DNA of 64,000 nt from Acanthochlamys bracteata (GCA_019914995.1 CM034129.1:11091725-11155724); one strand, 5' to 3'; shown: positions 10,973-23,803, counted from the first letter of the stretch. The notes: generated from the letters alone by a model not told the origin. Program-made: numbers and translations.

Positions 10973-13900
10973 ATGGCAGCTGCTGGGTCTCTCAGTAATC
11001 CTCTTCCTCTTCGAAGCACCAAAATCAGCTTCAGAGAAAGTTTTCAGGACAATTTGTTGCCTTTCGGTGGAAATTTTGGTAGAATGAGAATTGGGTCGGT
11101 GCTAAAGTTGCGATCTTTCGCTGGTTTTAGATTGAATGCGGTAGGTGGTAATGGGATTGAAGAAGAAATGGATGACGAGGGAATTACAGATGAGGCACTC
11201 CGAGCGACGATTCGAAAGAGCAAGAAGGTTCTCGCGATACAGAAGGATTTACTCAACCAGGTTATTTGCTTCTGGTTCTCCTTATTCATTTAGTTCCTAT
11301 AATCAGCTTGAAAATTGCTGAAGAATAATTTGGTTGGTCCTTTACGGGTGATTTGGAAGTGGATAAATGAGATCGTAGTCCATGTCAAGATAGGGTGGGA
11401 GAGTATCATCAATTTGCGCTATAGTTTACATGCGTTAGGTTTTATTTATGAATGAAATCTGTCTCCTTTCTCATCTGTGTATATGCTTGCATTTTTTGGG
11501 TGATCCTTTAGTCCCTTTATTAATGCATTGTTCAATTCAGAGCGGAATGTTTATGACAATCTTTTATGAACTTTGTGCAGATTACGGAAAGAAGAAAGCT
11601 CATTTCATCATTAAAAGATAGTGTTGCCAATCCAGAGCAGAATGCAGACATGTCCTATGATGCAAGCTTAAGTTCCATGAGTGGAAATATTGAAAGAGAA
11701 TATGGAAGTACCATAGCATCTGAGTCAAATGAACTTGATGTATCTGGGAGTCTCAATGAAGTTCGTGGTGCTTCTAATGTGGGACAGATTGATGCTGCAC
11801 ATAGTTCGAAGGGTTATGTTGCTGATGTTCTTGGTTTACAAAGAGAGACCGATTCAGGACAAGCTTCGCCTAGTATTGCAGCTCCTCTCATCTCCGAATC
11901 CCTTAAATCAGTTGGTTATAAAGACGCACAATCTGGTAACTCAGGAAATTTAGGTGTTCAGAATGAGTTCACCGAAATCAGCGTCGCTCACTATGAAGTG
12001 AAAAGGGATCACCCATTGGCTGGGGACAATGTCATGAACATCATATTGGTATCTGCAGAATGTGCTCCTTGGTCCAAAACAGGCATTTACGTTATACTGT
12101 GACCATTTAGCACTGTCTTTTACAGAAGACAGCTATTTAATTATTCTCTAATATTATGCTACTCTTGCATTATCTTGTTTGTTAGGAAGAAACTTTTCTG
12201 CAGTTATTCAGCTCAAATAATAGCATCTAATTTTTATTCTTAGCACTAGAAGACGTTCTATTCTTTTGGATCATTTTCAATGGTTATTACAGGTGGGCTA
12301 GGAGATGTTGCAGGAGCTTTGCCAAAAGCGTTAGCGAAAAGAGGACATCGAGTCATGGTATTCACTCTCACTGCTCTTGTACTATGAGACCCTATGAAGT
12401 GATGATATATGAAATGCAAAACTGCAGCTTTGTCTTTGACGAATCTATGAATCACTTTCATCATTTCCATGGTGAATAGCAGGATGCGTAGTTAGTGAAG
12501 AAAAGAAATGATCTTTTCTTTATGGCTTCAAATTATCATTTTAATGTTTTTATTAAAGGAAGCAGTCGACTAATTTTTCAGAGCTAAGCTTTCTTCTATT
12601 ATATCACTTTTGGTTAACAGGTTGCATCACCAAGGTACGCAGACTATTCTGAGGCCCAAGAGTTAGGAGAACGTAGAAGATACTATGTGAATGGGCAGGT
12701 AGGTTAGTTTTTTCTGGATTGCTACAATGATATCTCCAGAGCAGTTGGCAAAACATTTCTTCACTTATCCTTTTCTATACAGGACATGGAGGTAGCATAT
12801 TTTCACGCCTTCATTGACGGAGTAGATTTTGTCTTCATTGACAATCCCATCTTTCATCACCTCGGTGATAGTATATATGGTGGAGACAGACTGGTACTTA
12901 GTCAGCTGATGTTTACTTCTCTTTTTTCCCCCTCCTTGCTCAAGCTTCCTAATGATAGGGGTTCTAGGTTAACCTTCGCTACTGAATTCCCTTACGTGCT
13001 GAATTATCTACCCTGCTTCCTAACAGCAGTACAACATTTTTTTCTTTTTGCTTCACTGTATGCAGGAAATCTTAACAAGGATGGTGTTGTTCTGCAAAGC
13101 AGCTGTAGAGGTATACTTTCCAGTGTAAACAAAACACAAAAAAAGAACCCCTGGTCTTAGTTCGTTACTTTGTGAAACAGCTAATGCTAGCTGCCTAAGA
13201 TTTTAGCATGCTTGCCTTTAATATAAAGAATTTTGGGTTGGAGCAACTAGCAATAGGAGTACGTAGAACAGTAGAAGCACGTGGGATGAAAAGGTCCATT
13301 CAATGTGTCAGTTTAGGTTGAATAGCTTGTTTATAAATACTCTATTCTCTTACAATAGTTTAACATATTTCTGATAGTTTTCTCTACTAGTTTGTTGATG
13401 AAGATTGTATGGTCTTTTCAGGCTCCTTGGCATATTCCATGTGGTGGTGTTTGCTATGGAGATGGAAATCTTGTTTTCATAGCCAATGATTGGCATACTG
13501 CTCTGTTAGCTGTTTACCTGAAGGCTTACTATCGTGACAATGGCTTTATGACATATGCTAGATGTGTTCTGGTAATACACAACATAGCCCATCAGGTATG
13601 TACTAATGGGTCCTACTTGCCTCTTATCTATACTTACTGTTACGGGCTCCCATCCTCTCCATTACAAGCTGTCAAAAAAGTAATGGCAATTTCCATCACA
13701 TTTAATTTAATGGAGAGGATCTGAACCTATTGCTAGATTGTATGCCAATGAACTGGTGGAGACAGAACATGGACTGAAACTGATTACCTGCAATGGACTA
13801 GGTTCCAGATCCCACCTTGGCTTTGAATTAGTACGCCTAAGACCAGGTCCATGAACCTCAAAGCGAGCCAAACACCAAACATATATCCTTTAAGAATACT

Positions 13901-15508
13901 GTGACAGTGTGCTATTATATATAATCTACAACTTTTCAAGCATTGTTGTGTTCAGACTGGGTCAAGTAGATTTTACATCCAGCCCAAGAAATCAGTGGTT
14001 TAGGTCCATTTGAGCTCTTGGGATTATGTCTCTTGGTAACCTACAAGCATATCAGTGCTTTTCAAATTGAATGCTTTGTCTTTCATGCAAAACAGTTATT
14101 GGCAAGGTCTGATTAGTGTTTCACTATGGACATCCAAAAACTTAAGAATATTTTAATTTGTCTGATGGGTACTTTCTTGCTGGTCATTATGATTGTTCAT
14201 GCTAGAGGCTGAAAAAGGTACTTCAGATAGTTATTTGCTTGCCGGAATGCAAAGGACCTGAAAGCTTTCAGTGGAACAATATAGATTGATAGCTCGGACA
14301 CGCAATCATTTTGTTTTCGTTAATTCCATAAAAATCTAGTTTCTCTAATATTGATTATTTTAAGAACGAGATCGAAGCCTGCTTTCCTTCATAGAAGACA
14401 CTGAACAATATAGAAACGTTATGATGGTTGCTAAAAGCAAACTTCTATACCAATTCATGCCTTATCCTTCGGTAAGATGGGCCTGTTAGTTACGTAGTTG
14501 CGAGGTGTTTGCTCGAGATGGTGGCTTATACTTTGGTTTTTACCTAAACAGGGACGTGGTCCTTTAGATGATTTCTCCAGAGTGGATTTGCAAGGCCAAT
14601 ACAGAGATCTTTTTAGGCTTTACGATCCGTTTGGAGGTGAACATTTCAATATCTTTGCAGCTGGATTGAGGACTGCGGACCGTGTTGTTACCGTCAGCCA
14701 TGGTTATGCGTGGGAGCTGAAAACATCTGAAGGTGGATGGGGGCTCCATGAGATCATAAACGAGTGTGATTGGAAATTCTCTGGTATAGTGAACGGCGTT
14801 GACACGAAAGATTGGAACCCTAGATATGATGTCTACTTACAGTCCGATGGTTACACTAACTATTCTTTGGAAACTCTGCGTACGGGCAAACCACAATGCA
14901 AGGCAGCTCTACAACGAGAATTAGGATTGCCTGTTCGTAACGATGTTCCAGTTTTAGGGTTCATCGGGAGATTAGACCACCAGAAGGGAGTTGATCTTAT
15001 CGCAGAGGCCATGCCTTGGATTGCTGGCCAGGATGTGCAGGTGATAATGCTGGGCAGTGGTAGACAGGACCTTGAAGATACGCTACGGAGGCTGGAGAGC
15101 CAGCATTATGACAGAGTAAGAGGCTGGGTTGGTTTTTCTGTGAAATTGGCTCACCGCATCACAGCTGGTGCGGATGTTCTATTGATGCCTTCAAGGTTTG
15201 AGCCTTGCGGGCTGAACCAACTCTACGCCATGATGTACGGTACAATCCCTGTGGTACACGCAGTTGGCGGGCTCAGAGACACCGTCCCTCAGTACAATCC
15301 GTACGGTGAGACTGGACTTGGTTGGACATTTGAGAAGGCAGAGGCGAACAGGCTCATTGATGCTCTGGGACACTGTCTGAATACTTACAGACATTATAAA
15401 CAAAGTTGGGAAGGACTCCAGAGGAGAGGTATGATGCAGGACCTCAGCTGGGAGAATGCTGCTAAGCAGTACGAAGAAGTTGTTGTTGCAGCGAAGTACC
15501 AGTGGTGA
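10973..15508 (+). CDS. SS2: Soluble starch synthase II, plastid
   Basis: Extends alpha-1,4-glucan chains from ADP-glucose during amylopectin synthesis in plastids. Eight exons: 10973-11260, 11581-12082, 12293-12357, 12621-12698, 12783-12893, 13066-13110, 13422-13595 and 14552-15508, giving 739 residues. Residues 1-50 look like a transit peptide, and about 50-240 form the variable N-terminal extension typical of SSII. The GT5 domain begins [19 protein letters not shown], with the ADP-glucose-binding KTGGL at 262-266. Downstream are [17 protein letters not shown] (557-567), [10 protein letters not shown] (635-644) and VGGLRDT (659-665). The C-terminus VVVAAKYQW is that of SSII. Intron 2 has a GC donor (12083-12084), the only choice that keeps KTGGL intact. 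Intron 7 is the longest (956 bases) and shows nothing recognisable. Confidence 0.95.
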
Positions 15509-17385
15509 TTTTTTCATATGAATGAGAATGTAGTGATCTTTCTTGTGATTATCATGGACCTTCCTCTCACCCTTCTTTTGTTTATAGGGCATGATATGCA
15601 AAATCTAATAGAAGCGTTAAGTAATATCAGTAGACAGTTGGTGCAATATTTGATTGGGTTGGTAAAATTGGAAATGCAGCCTGTGTTTTTGTCCTCCAGG
15701 CCAAAGAACAATCTCATGGTACGCTGTCATCATGATGTTGGAATAGGAACATGATCTACCGCCGGTTGGTTCTGGGTGTAACCAAATTGGGGCTGACACG
15801 ATGGCGAGGATTGTGACTTGCAGGTAAGCGTTGTAGAAATGACAAGGTAAATTAATAAATGCACGGATGTCCCAAAGATTTAGGATTTCCTTGGTCAAGG
15901 ACTAATATGCTTCTCAAAGAGATAAGAGTTTTAGATAAGAAATCGTCGATTATTGCCTCAGTGCCACACATCTTAGTCCCCCCTTCCCCTCTTTTGTTTT
16001 CACGTTCTTGCTTTTTTTATCAATAATCATAGAGCATCTATATGATATTCCATGTAACTGTGTGCCCATGCATCATCAAGTAAATGTCGATTATGGTGTT
16101 TTATATTTTGTAGCCTGTGTTATCTTACATTAAAAAAGAGGTTTCCTATTCTGCATGCGTAACGATAAATAACAGGAACCGTATTAGTTTGCTTTGTGTG
16201 GAACAGAGATGAACAGTGAATTATCTCCTAATATACCCAACGAACTACGTAGATCTGTACTCGTGATTCTGTAGCTTTAGCTTCATAATCGACCGTTGGT
16301 GAGCTTGTCAAGTGTTCAAAAATATCGGTGAATGCAATGACAAAACTAACTTATCAGCGTCTCTCCTTTTCTTTCGTTCTCCAATTTTCACAGAGGGACC
16401 GCGTCGTAGTTGCTGTCTTTCAGCTGCTCGTGTTACTCGTGCGTTGCAACTGAAGAGATGAGACTCTTCTCATCAGTTATCAGTATTCTAGTTAATTAAG
16501 ATTCTTTTTTCATCAGTTTCCTGTAGTAACATTATATTCTTTACGAAGAAAACCTCGATCTATTCCAGCTAGTTAGCATTCTTTTTTCAGCTAGTAGAAT
16601 TGCTCGTTATATTTTCTTTTTTCAGTGAAACAGCTAGCAAACGTCATATTGATTCAAAAGTATTGGCTATCAGTGAAAAGAATAATACTGGTTAATGGAG
16701 TTGGCTACCTAAGTACTTTCGTGTGATTATCTCTTAATTGAAATTTTTTTTTTGTCAACTCGTCATTTTCAAATCCGCAGTGTAGCAGATGTTTCTAGTT
16801 GTTATCTAATTGATACATAAGTAATTTTGTCAACTCGTAATTTCTTTGTTTATCTATAACAAAACGACGAATTCAAAAGTCAATAACACGCATAGCATAT
16901 ATAAATTTATACATTATTTAACCAAATTCTATGATCTATTGCTGTTTTACATTTTTTTATTATTTTGCCACCAAACTTTAATTAACTCGAAACTTCCCCA
17001 AAATAATAATCTATTCTAGTTAAGATTATCTTTTCATTAGTTTCCCGTAAGTTGTTATGGTAACCAACTAGCTAAGTAGAATTGCTCGTGAAACATATGA
17101 GAGAACAGCTATCAATTTCTTATATGAGAGAAAATAGTGGCGAATAAAAGACAGGAAAGAAAAAATACATAGATGTCTTTGTTAACCAGGCACGTAACAT
17201 TCTAAAAAAGAAAAAAAGTATGATGGTTTCACATTAGAAAAACAACAGGCGAACACGATGTCCCTATTCCTCCTATAGGCATTTGTTTGTAGCATAGCAT
17301 TAATATGAAAGATGGAAAAAAAATACGGCAGTAGAGTAGTCGTCAGAAGGAGAAAATAAAAAACATTAAAATAGAAACAAACATG
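15509..17385. other. Intergenic, no protein gene recognised
   Basis: SS2 3' untranslated sequence is followed by AT-rich spacer. Short frames near the left end are chance. The only structured item noticed is the tRNA-like sequence just to the right. Confidence 0.5.
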
Positions 17386-17459
17386 GTGCTTCCAGGAATC
17401 GAACTGATGACCTTCAATTTGTAAAACGCTGGCGTGATAATCACTGTACGTAACACAGC
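17386..17459 (-). pseudogene. Degenerate tRNA-Val(UAC)-like sequence
   Basis: Read on the minus strand, this has tRNA order: a D-arm block GTACAGTGATTATCACG, a TTTACAA anticodon-loop-like block (UAC), a GTTCGATTCC box B, then GGAAGCACC and A. The D-arm and box B closely match valine tRNAs. The acceptor, anticodon and T stems no longer pair well, so it is probably dead or a tRNA-derived repeat remnant. Plain coincidence is less likely because the spacing of the boxes is right. Confidence 0.4.
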
Positions 17460-17716
17460 TGTTAGTCGTCAAAATTAAGCTATTTAATTACTAGTGAAGA
17501 AAATTAATAAACAACAAATTTTGGATTTGCCAAACCTTAGGTCAGGTGTAGTACATGCTAACATGCCCCCGAACAAAACGGTTATGTATGTCCTCATTAT
17601 TTATTATTTAAGTATATAACATAATCACTCGGGCACAAATGAGAATGAGATTCACGTTTCATGATTCGCAACCACAGAAACCCCGATCTTCTTCCTCCTC
17701 CTCTTCACCGCATGCA

Positions 17717-17723
17717 TATAAAA
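17717..17723 (+). promoter_or_regulatory. TATA box of CslA
   Basis: TATAAAA lies about 80 bases before the CslA start codon, the right distance for a short 5' leader. It follows a CT-rich stretch. Confidence 0.5.
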
Positions 17724-17795
17724 GCAAACCAAGAGCTGCAGAGAAACCACTGAGCTAAGCTAACAAAACCCTTCCCCCTCCTACCATCTGCCTCC

Positions 17796-20700
17796 ATGGC
17801 TTCATCCACCAGCCAAGCTGCAGGTAATTAACAAGCAACAATGAGCTCATATATTTATTTATATAACATACAGATTGCCCATTGATTGTTTTGACAATGC
17901 AGGCGTATTAGCTTCTGGACAAATGCTTCTTAAATCCTTATTCTCTGAAGCCGAGGAGGCATTTGCCAAACTGTGGAACAATGTCGATGCGCGCGACATT
18001 ACGGAGAAGATTGTGCACTATTGGATACTGATACGGGTCGCAGTGATTGCGCCTCTGCTCAGAGCCGCAATTTACTTGAGCCTAGCTATGACGGTCATGA
18101 TCCTTGCTGAGAAGCTCTTCGTGGGAGGTGTCAGCCTCGCGGTGAAGGTGTTCAGGCTGAAGCCGCAGAAGAGATACAACTGGGTGCCGATGCACGAGCA
18201 TGATCTGGAGTTGGGATCTCTTGCGTACCCCATGGTGCTCGTTCAGATCCCCATGTACAATGAAAAAGAGGTTCTTTATCTTTCTTTCTTCTCTCTCTCC
18301 CCGCTGGCTATATCACGCCGGCACGTTGAATTCCTTGGATTCACGCACTACTGTTAGTTTTCTAATAAGTCCCGGAGGCGGAGAATTTAATTACTGCTTT
18401 CCATGTGATTGGATGCTGCTTGTTCTTATGCGTACGTGATGAGCAGGTTTACAAGTTATCCATAGGCGCAGCATGTGCACTGGACTGGCCTACTGATAGG
18501 ATGATCGTCCAAGTGCTCGACGATTCAACTGACCCTGTTATCAAGGTAAATATCAACGAATCGACCAAAACTCTGTGTTACTAATCTCTCCCTTTCAATT
18601 GCAGTATTAGAAACAGGGGCATGTTTGGTCTTTAATTTCATATGAGACATAACAGTGGTGCAGCTAAAAATGTTTAAATGGTCAAAGAGCGTGAATTAAG
18701 ATTTTGCACTAGTTTATATATAGGTAATAAAAAAAAATTGTCGAAGGTTTAATTAAGAAGTTTTGCATTAGTTTATGGCGGGTGCAAGTGGGTCTCCTAC
18801 TTGCTTTCGCAGACCTTTCTCTGCCAACATGAGTTGTTTACCACAAATCCAGCATCAATTAATATATCTTTCGTTTATCTCCACTCCTGGGCATTACGCA
18901 TTTCGGTTTAAAAATCAATATGCTTTTAAATAGAGAGTTTGGTGAAAGAAGTCTGCAGCAATAAATACATACATACTAGGTTTGTTTACATTTGCATCAC
19001 AAAATCTTGTGGCCATTTGCTTTTCCTACTAAAAATTCCATGACTCTCAATAATATCATCATTCAGGACCAACTAATAATTCCAAACTAAAGGAAAGCGA
19101 TAGTAATTGAAGATATCAGGAGAAGAATATAGGTCCACCATCTGAACTGGAATCCATAAGGTTTACTGGACTATGGTTAGGGTTATTATTGCCCAGCAAT
19201 CACCGGGTAAAGTCTGCTTGCGTCATCCATGAAATGAAAGTCTGAATTATTCACAGGGTTTTTGTCAAATAGAGGAATAAAATAATTGAGACTGGATCCC
19301 ACCTCGATCTTGTTTCATTCATGTGTCGTGTGGGATCCGTAATCTGTTCTGATCCATCTTTGTAATTAAATAACTAATAATTCCCGCTTCTTAAGAATGT
19401 GAACGACCGCAATTCAACTTTTTCTTTTTTCAAAAACAATATGCACTCCAGTGCATGCACTGCAAGAGAATTAAAAATCTTCACTCCTAGGCATTAATTC
19501 ATACGTTTACTGTGTGTTTTCCACCGACACCTTAATACTTCTTTTCGTTTTTCGGCAATACCGAAATTTTTGATCTTCTCTTACCGAGAGGAAGCAGTAC
19601 TACTGAGATGCCATTCCATACAGGAATTTACACGTCTGAATTTCAGTCCCTTTATACTGCAAAAAGGTTTTTTAATAAAAAAGGAGAAATCGATCCGTTT
19701 CACTGAAAAAAAGAGTCGTCTTCACTTAAACTGAAAAAAGTTGATTTTCCTGATCATGACGAGGTAGAAAAATATCATAGAGAAGTAGAAAAGCAGTAAT
19801 TATGCCCTTCAAATTCTTAATCTGTTCCTCAAATGAAACGACAGACAAATGCATTCATAATCACTCCTACCTAGTTCTTCGTTCGTTCGATTCTCTTGAT
19901 TTGTATTGATGACTAGGATCTGGTGGAGATGGAGTGCCAAAAGTGGAAGAGCAAGGGTATCAACATTACGTACGAAGTCAGAGACAACAGAGAGGGATAC
20001 AAGGCAGGTGCACTCAAGGAAGGAATGAAACATCCTTATGTCAAGGATTGTGATTACGTCGCTATGTTCGACGCGGATTTCCAGCCAGAACCTGATTTCC
20101 TAATGCGGACGATTCCCTTTCTCATCCACAACCCAGAGGTTGCGCTTGTCCAGAGCCGTTGGAAATTCGGTATATTTATATATATATATATATATGTGCA
20201 CCTCCAATTATTACTATATGTTTTACGTATTAAAACTAGTTAGACACGCAAGCACGGCTTGCATTACTAGTACTACATGAAGCTAAATGGTAGAGGTTTC
20301 TTAATCAATCTGTGCAGTGAATGCTGATGAATGCATCATGACTCAGATACAGGAGATGTCCCTTAATTACCACTTCAAAATAGAGCAGGAAGCAGGATCA
20401 TCTACTTCCTCCTTTTTTGGATTTAACGGTAATTACTTGTCTGACTCCTCCAATTAATATATCTTCTTTTCTTAATTAATAGGCATTCACATGCATGGTC
20501 CTCGTCTCCTTCAAATTATTCCTGAACTAAATAAAACAATACAATGATCAGCAACAGTAGTTTCAGACTCCAAAACATATATCTTCTTCAGCTTTCTTAA
20601 TAATTGTTGCATATGCCCTCTGCCATGACGACTTCATTAGGTACTGCTGGTGTTTGGCGAATTAAAGCTATTGATGATGCTGGCGGTTGGAAGGATCGGA

Positions 20701-22169
20701 CAACAGTCGAAGATATGGATCTGGCTGTTCGTGCGGGTCTTGAGGGCTGGAAATTTGTCTACGTCGGCGATGTCAAAGTATAAAAATTAGTTTTAACTAG
20801 CTAGAATTGCAAGATCGACTAATTTCTAGCAGAAATCATAGAACTCAAGTCTTGAATTAATTTTAATTTTGCTCTTTGCAGGTTAAAAGTGAATTGCCGA
20901 GCACTTTCAAAGCCTACCGTTTTCAGCAACACCGTTGGTCCTGTGGACCAGCAAATCTTTTCAAGAAAATGGCAATGGAGATCATAAAAAATAAGGCAAG
21001 TCGTCCAAATAAAATGCGCATTCCTAGCCTTTTGTTTTCGCGCGACCTCAACTTTACCAAGTATTTATATATATGCAAGCGGTTCTCATCCTCTTTTACA
21101 TGCAGAAAGTGTCTATCTGGAAGAAAATGTATCTTCTCTACAGCTTCTTCTTCCTCGGGAAGGTTGTATCCCACACAGCAACATTCATATTTTACTGCAT
21201 TGTGATCCCTATGACTGTTTATGTACCTGAAGTTCACCTTCCGTTATGGGGAGTGGTCTATGCTCCCACAACCATCACTCTCTTAAAAGCTGTTGCAACT
21301 CCGCGGTACGAATCTTTTGATCCCTTCTAAGTACTGCGCGACATATCGATCGATCTTAACTGGCTTATAAAATTTGCTAATGGTACAAAATTTTTGTTGC
21401 AGTTCTATTCATCTGGTAATACTTTGGATCATATTTGAGAACGTTATGTCTTTACATCGCTTGAAGGCATGTCTTACTGGACTGGCGGAGTTTAAAAGAG
21501 TAAATGAATGGGTTGTCACTGAGAAATTAGGAGATGCTAACAAGGAAAAGCCTCTCCAGAATGAGGTCAAGGACACAGAGCAGCAAGGAGAAAATCAAAT
21601 GACAAAGCCACTGATTGAGAAGGGAGAAGAAATTCAAGAGACAAAGCCATTTGTTGAAAAATCCAAGAAAGTAGGATGCGGCCTATGGAAAAGGTACTTC
21701 GGCATTGCTGTACGTTATCATTTAATACAATAAATAAACTAACGTATATACATCATCAGCACCGACTGAATTTCGAAAGATTAAAACATATATAAGAGAC
21801 TAACCTTAGTTTTACCAGTTTGATTTTATGTAGAAGAGCATCTGGTGTATAGAACGATGAAGACCGCACTCACCCATTTCCTGTATTATACTGCACCTGC
21901 ACTACTTTCGCTTTAAAAAAAAATTTTACAATGATGTTACTTTTTCCTAGATGGCGCACACACATATCGGCTAATAATTCATTTTCTCTTAATGGTTGAT
22001 GACCCCCAGGTTCTATTTCAAGGAACTCGTAATGGCATTTTTGCTCATATTCAGTGGGTTCTATGATCTGTTCACAAGGAGGCAAGGTTTCTTCGTCTAC
22101 CTCTTTCTTCAAGGTCTTGGTTTTCTTGTGGTAGGTGTTGGTTATATCGGGACCTACGTTCCATCGTGA
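17796..22169 (+). CDS. CSLA: CslA glucomannan 4-beta-mannosyltransferase
   Basis: A Golgi GT2 enzyme that builds the beta-1,4-(gluco)mannan backbone from GDP-mannose and GDP-glucose. Ten exons: 17796-17823, 17903-18270, 18447-18545, 19917-20169, 20318-20428, 20641-20777, 20882-20995, 21106-21305, 21403-21693 and 22010-22169, giving 586 residues. An N-terminal membrane span lies near residues 45-75. The catalytic set is complete: DDSTDP (157-162), DADF (217-220), TVEDMD (ED at 310-311) and QQHRW (347-351). Several membrane spans follow and the protein ends [12 protein letters not shown]. Intron 7 has a GC donor in a perfect AAG/GCAAGT site. Before the last two spans is a charged insert with a repeated motif (TKPLIEK, TKPFVEK). 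Length slightly exceeds the usual 520-560. Intron 3 (1371 bases) and an AT microsatellite near 20175 hold nothing else. Confidence 0.95.
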
Positions 22170-22851
22170 GGAGTTAGAACATTCAAACCAGGACCAAGAT
22201 TATATTCATTCGATGGACATTCCTGAGACTCTCTACTGCATGCAAAGCAAACATCTCAGCATCAGTTCAGACCTACTAAAGAATCAAGTAGTGGGATTTA
22301 TCTTAAGATATCGATATGGCCAAAACCATTCAGCTGAGCTGCAAATTCAAATTACTATCAAGAATCAAAGAGTACAGACACAAGGACACGATCGATCCAC
22401 TGAAGAGAAGGAAGTTCCCTTTCATGACTAATTTGTATAGTCTTTTGTTGTAAAAATTACTAAAAATGAAGTTTCTTATGTAATAGTCTTTGTTGTTTGC
22501 TAGTATTACATACGTCGATCATAAAAGTCAAAAAATAAAGAATCTATATGATAAGTGGAATTCCGATTCATACATTCATATCAATCACCGAGGTAGACAC
22601 GCATACATCATGTCCCATCAAATCAAAGCATTTAACGTTCCCATCCACACCCAATTAAACACGCACTCTTTCGTTCGTTTCATTCTTTGGTTCTTTCTCA
22701 TTTTTCATAATTATAGAAGCCACTCGCGCCAGCTGGTCTCCCCTAAACTCTCATTACAAAGCATCACCCACTATTAAATATCATCTTCTTTCATCAGCTA
22801 TCAATCCCGCAACGAGGAAGAGAAGAAATTTAAACTAAAACCTTTACATGC
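22170..22851. other. CslA 3' region and PSY-type gene promoter
   Basis: No conserved exon was found, though frames are open by chance. The final 60 bases are the likely leader of the small secreted-peptide gene. An ATG at 22848, out of frame with the main start, overlaps it. Confidence 0.45.
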
Positions 22852-23334
22852 ATGATGCCGCAACGATTTTCAGGGTTGCTGCTTCCAGTTTTGGTCATGG
22901 CAATCGTTCTGTCGTCCTCGTTCTCTCAAGGTATACAATTGCGTACGTGGAAATAAATAAATTACCATATATATATATGGTAATATATAATTCTGATTCC
23001 TCTGCTTTTTATTGTTCTTGATAAAACAGTACGCAGCCGAAAGATAATGATTTCCGGAGGATATCAAGCTTACAATACTTTTCGAGCACCAACTCAAGAG
23101 GTGAGTTTCCTGTTATGTGAACTCGCCGATTTCTCTTTTTCCCTATTCGTTATTCGTCTTCAGCTGATCGATCGTGTTACAAAAAAACCTGCCTCTGTCA
23201 ACTCTCAGCAGGGTAATTATAAGGCGAGCAAAGTAGGCAGAGTGCTGGCAGTGACGGAATTGGACTACCAGGATCCAGGAGCAAATACCAATCCCAGAAG
23301 CGGATTCAACCCGCCGTCATCCCCGAGGCCGTAA
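22852..23334 (+). CDS. PSY-type tyrosine-sulfated peptide precursor
   Basis: Three exons (22852-22930, 23030-23100, 23164-23334) give a 106-residue secreted precursor. Residues 1-26 form a signal peptide with a long hydrophobic core ending SSSFSQ. The middle is basic and not conserved. Near the C-terminus is DYQDPGANTNPRSGFNPPS, which lines up with the PSY1 peptide DYGDPSANPKHDPGVPPS: the sulfated DY pair, the Asp-Pro, the AN pair and the Pro-rich end agree, while the usual His is replaced. PSY peptides are tyrosine-sulfated by TPST, secreted, and promote cell expansion through leucine-rich receptor kinases; that activity is inferred. The preceding Leu and acidic residue resemble processing sites in relatives. 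The second intron is 63 bases, stop-free and in frame, so retaining it would add 21 hydrophobic residues. Start is at the first of two adjacent ATGs. Confidence 0.75.
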
Positions 23335-23803
23335 TAACTCTTCATCACTTGGCAACAGTTTCGAAAGACAAAAGAGAGAGAAAAACCTTTCGCCTTCTAT
23401 CACGGTGAATTAATTATTATATTGATCATGATGAAACGAAACTCTTATCAGGAGCAGCTTTGTAGTATATTACTATGAAAGAGAAATGTTTTTCAACTTC
23501 ATACTTCCAGTAATTACTACATGAATAATGGGATCCAACAACATATACGAAAGTGATTTCCTGAAAGCAAAATACTTTAATTTTTTTGGCCCGAAGTCTT
23601 TAAGCCCATATGAAAGAAAGCTCACTTATCACTTACACCTGAAAGTGATTTACCTCAAAAAAGAAATTACATGACCATCACATCGGTGTGAAACCGTGCA
23701 GGATGTATTAAAATGCAATACAATTGTCTGTATATATGATTCTGAAACAACACTTTACCGATAATGGAGTTCATTACACCACAGAAACAGCAGAAGTGGC
23801 CAA
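23335..23803. other. Convergent 3' regions
   Basis: Spacer between the PSY-type gene (plus) and the HNH-like gene (minus). No additional feature seen. Confidence 0.45.
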
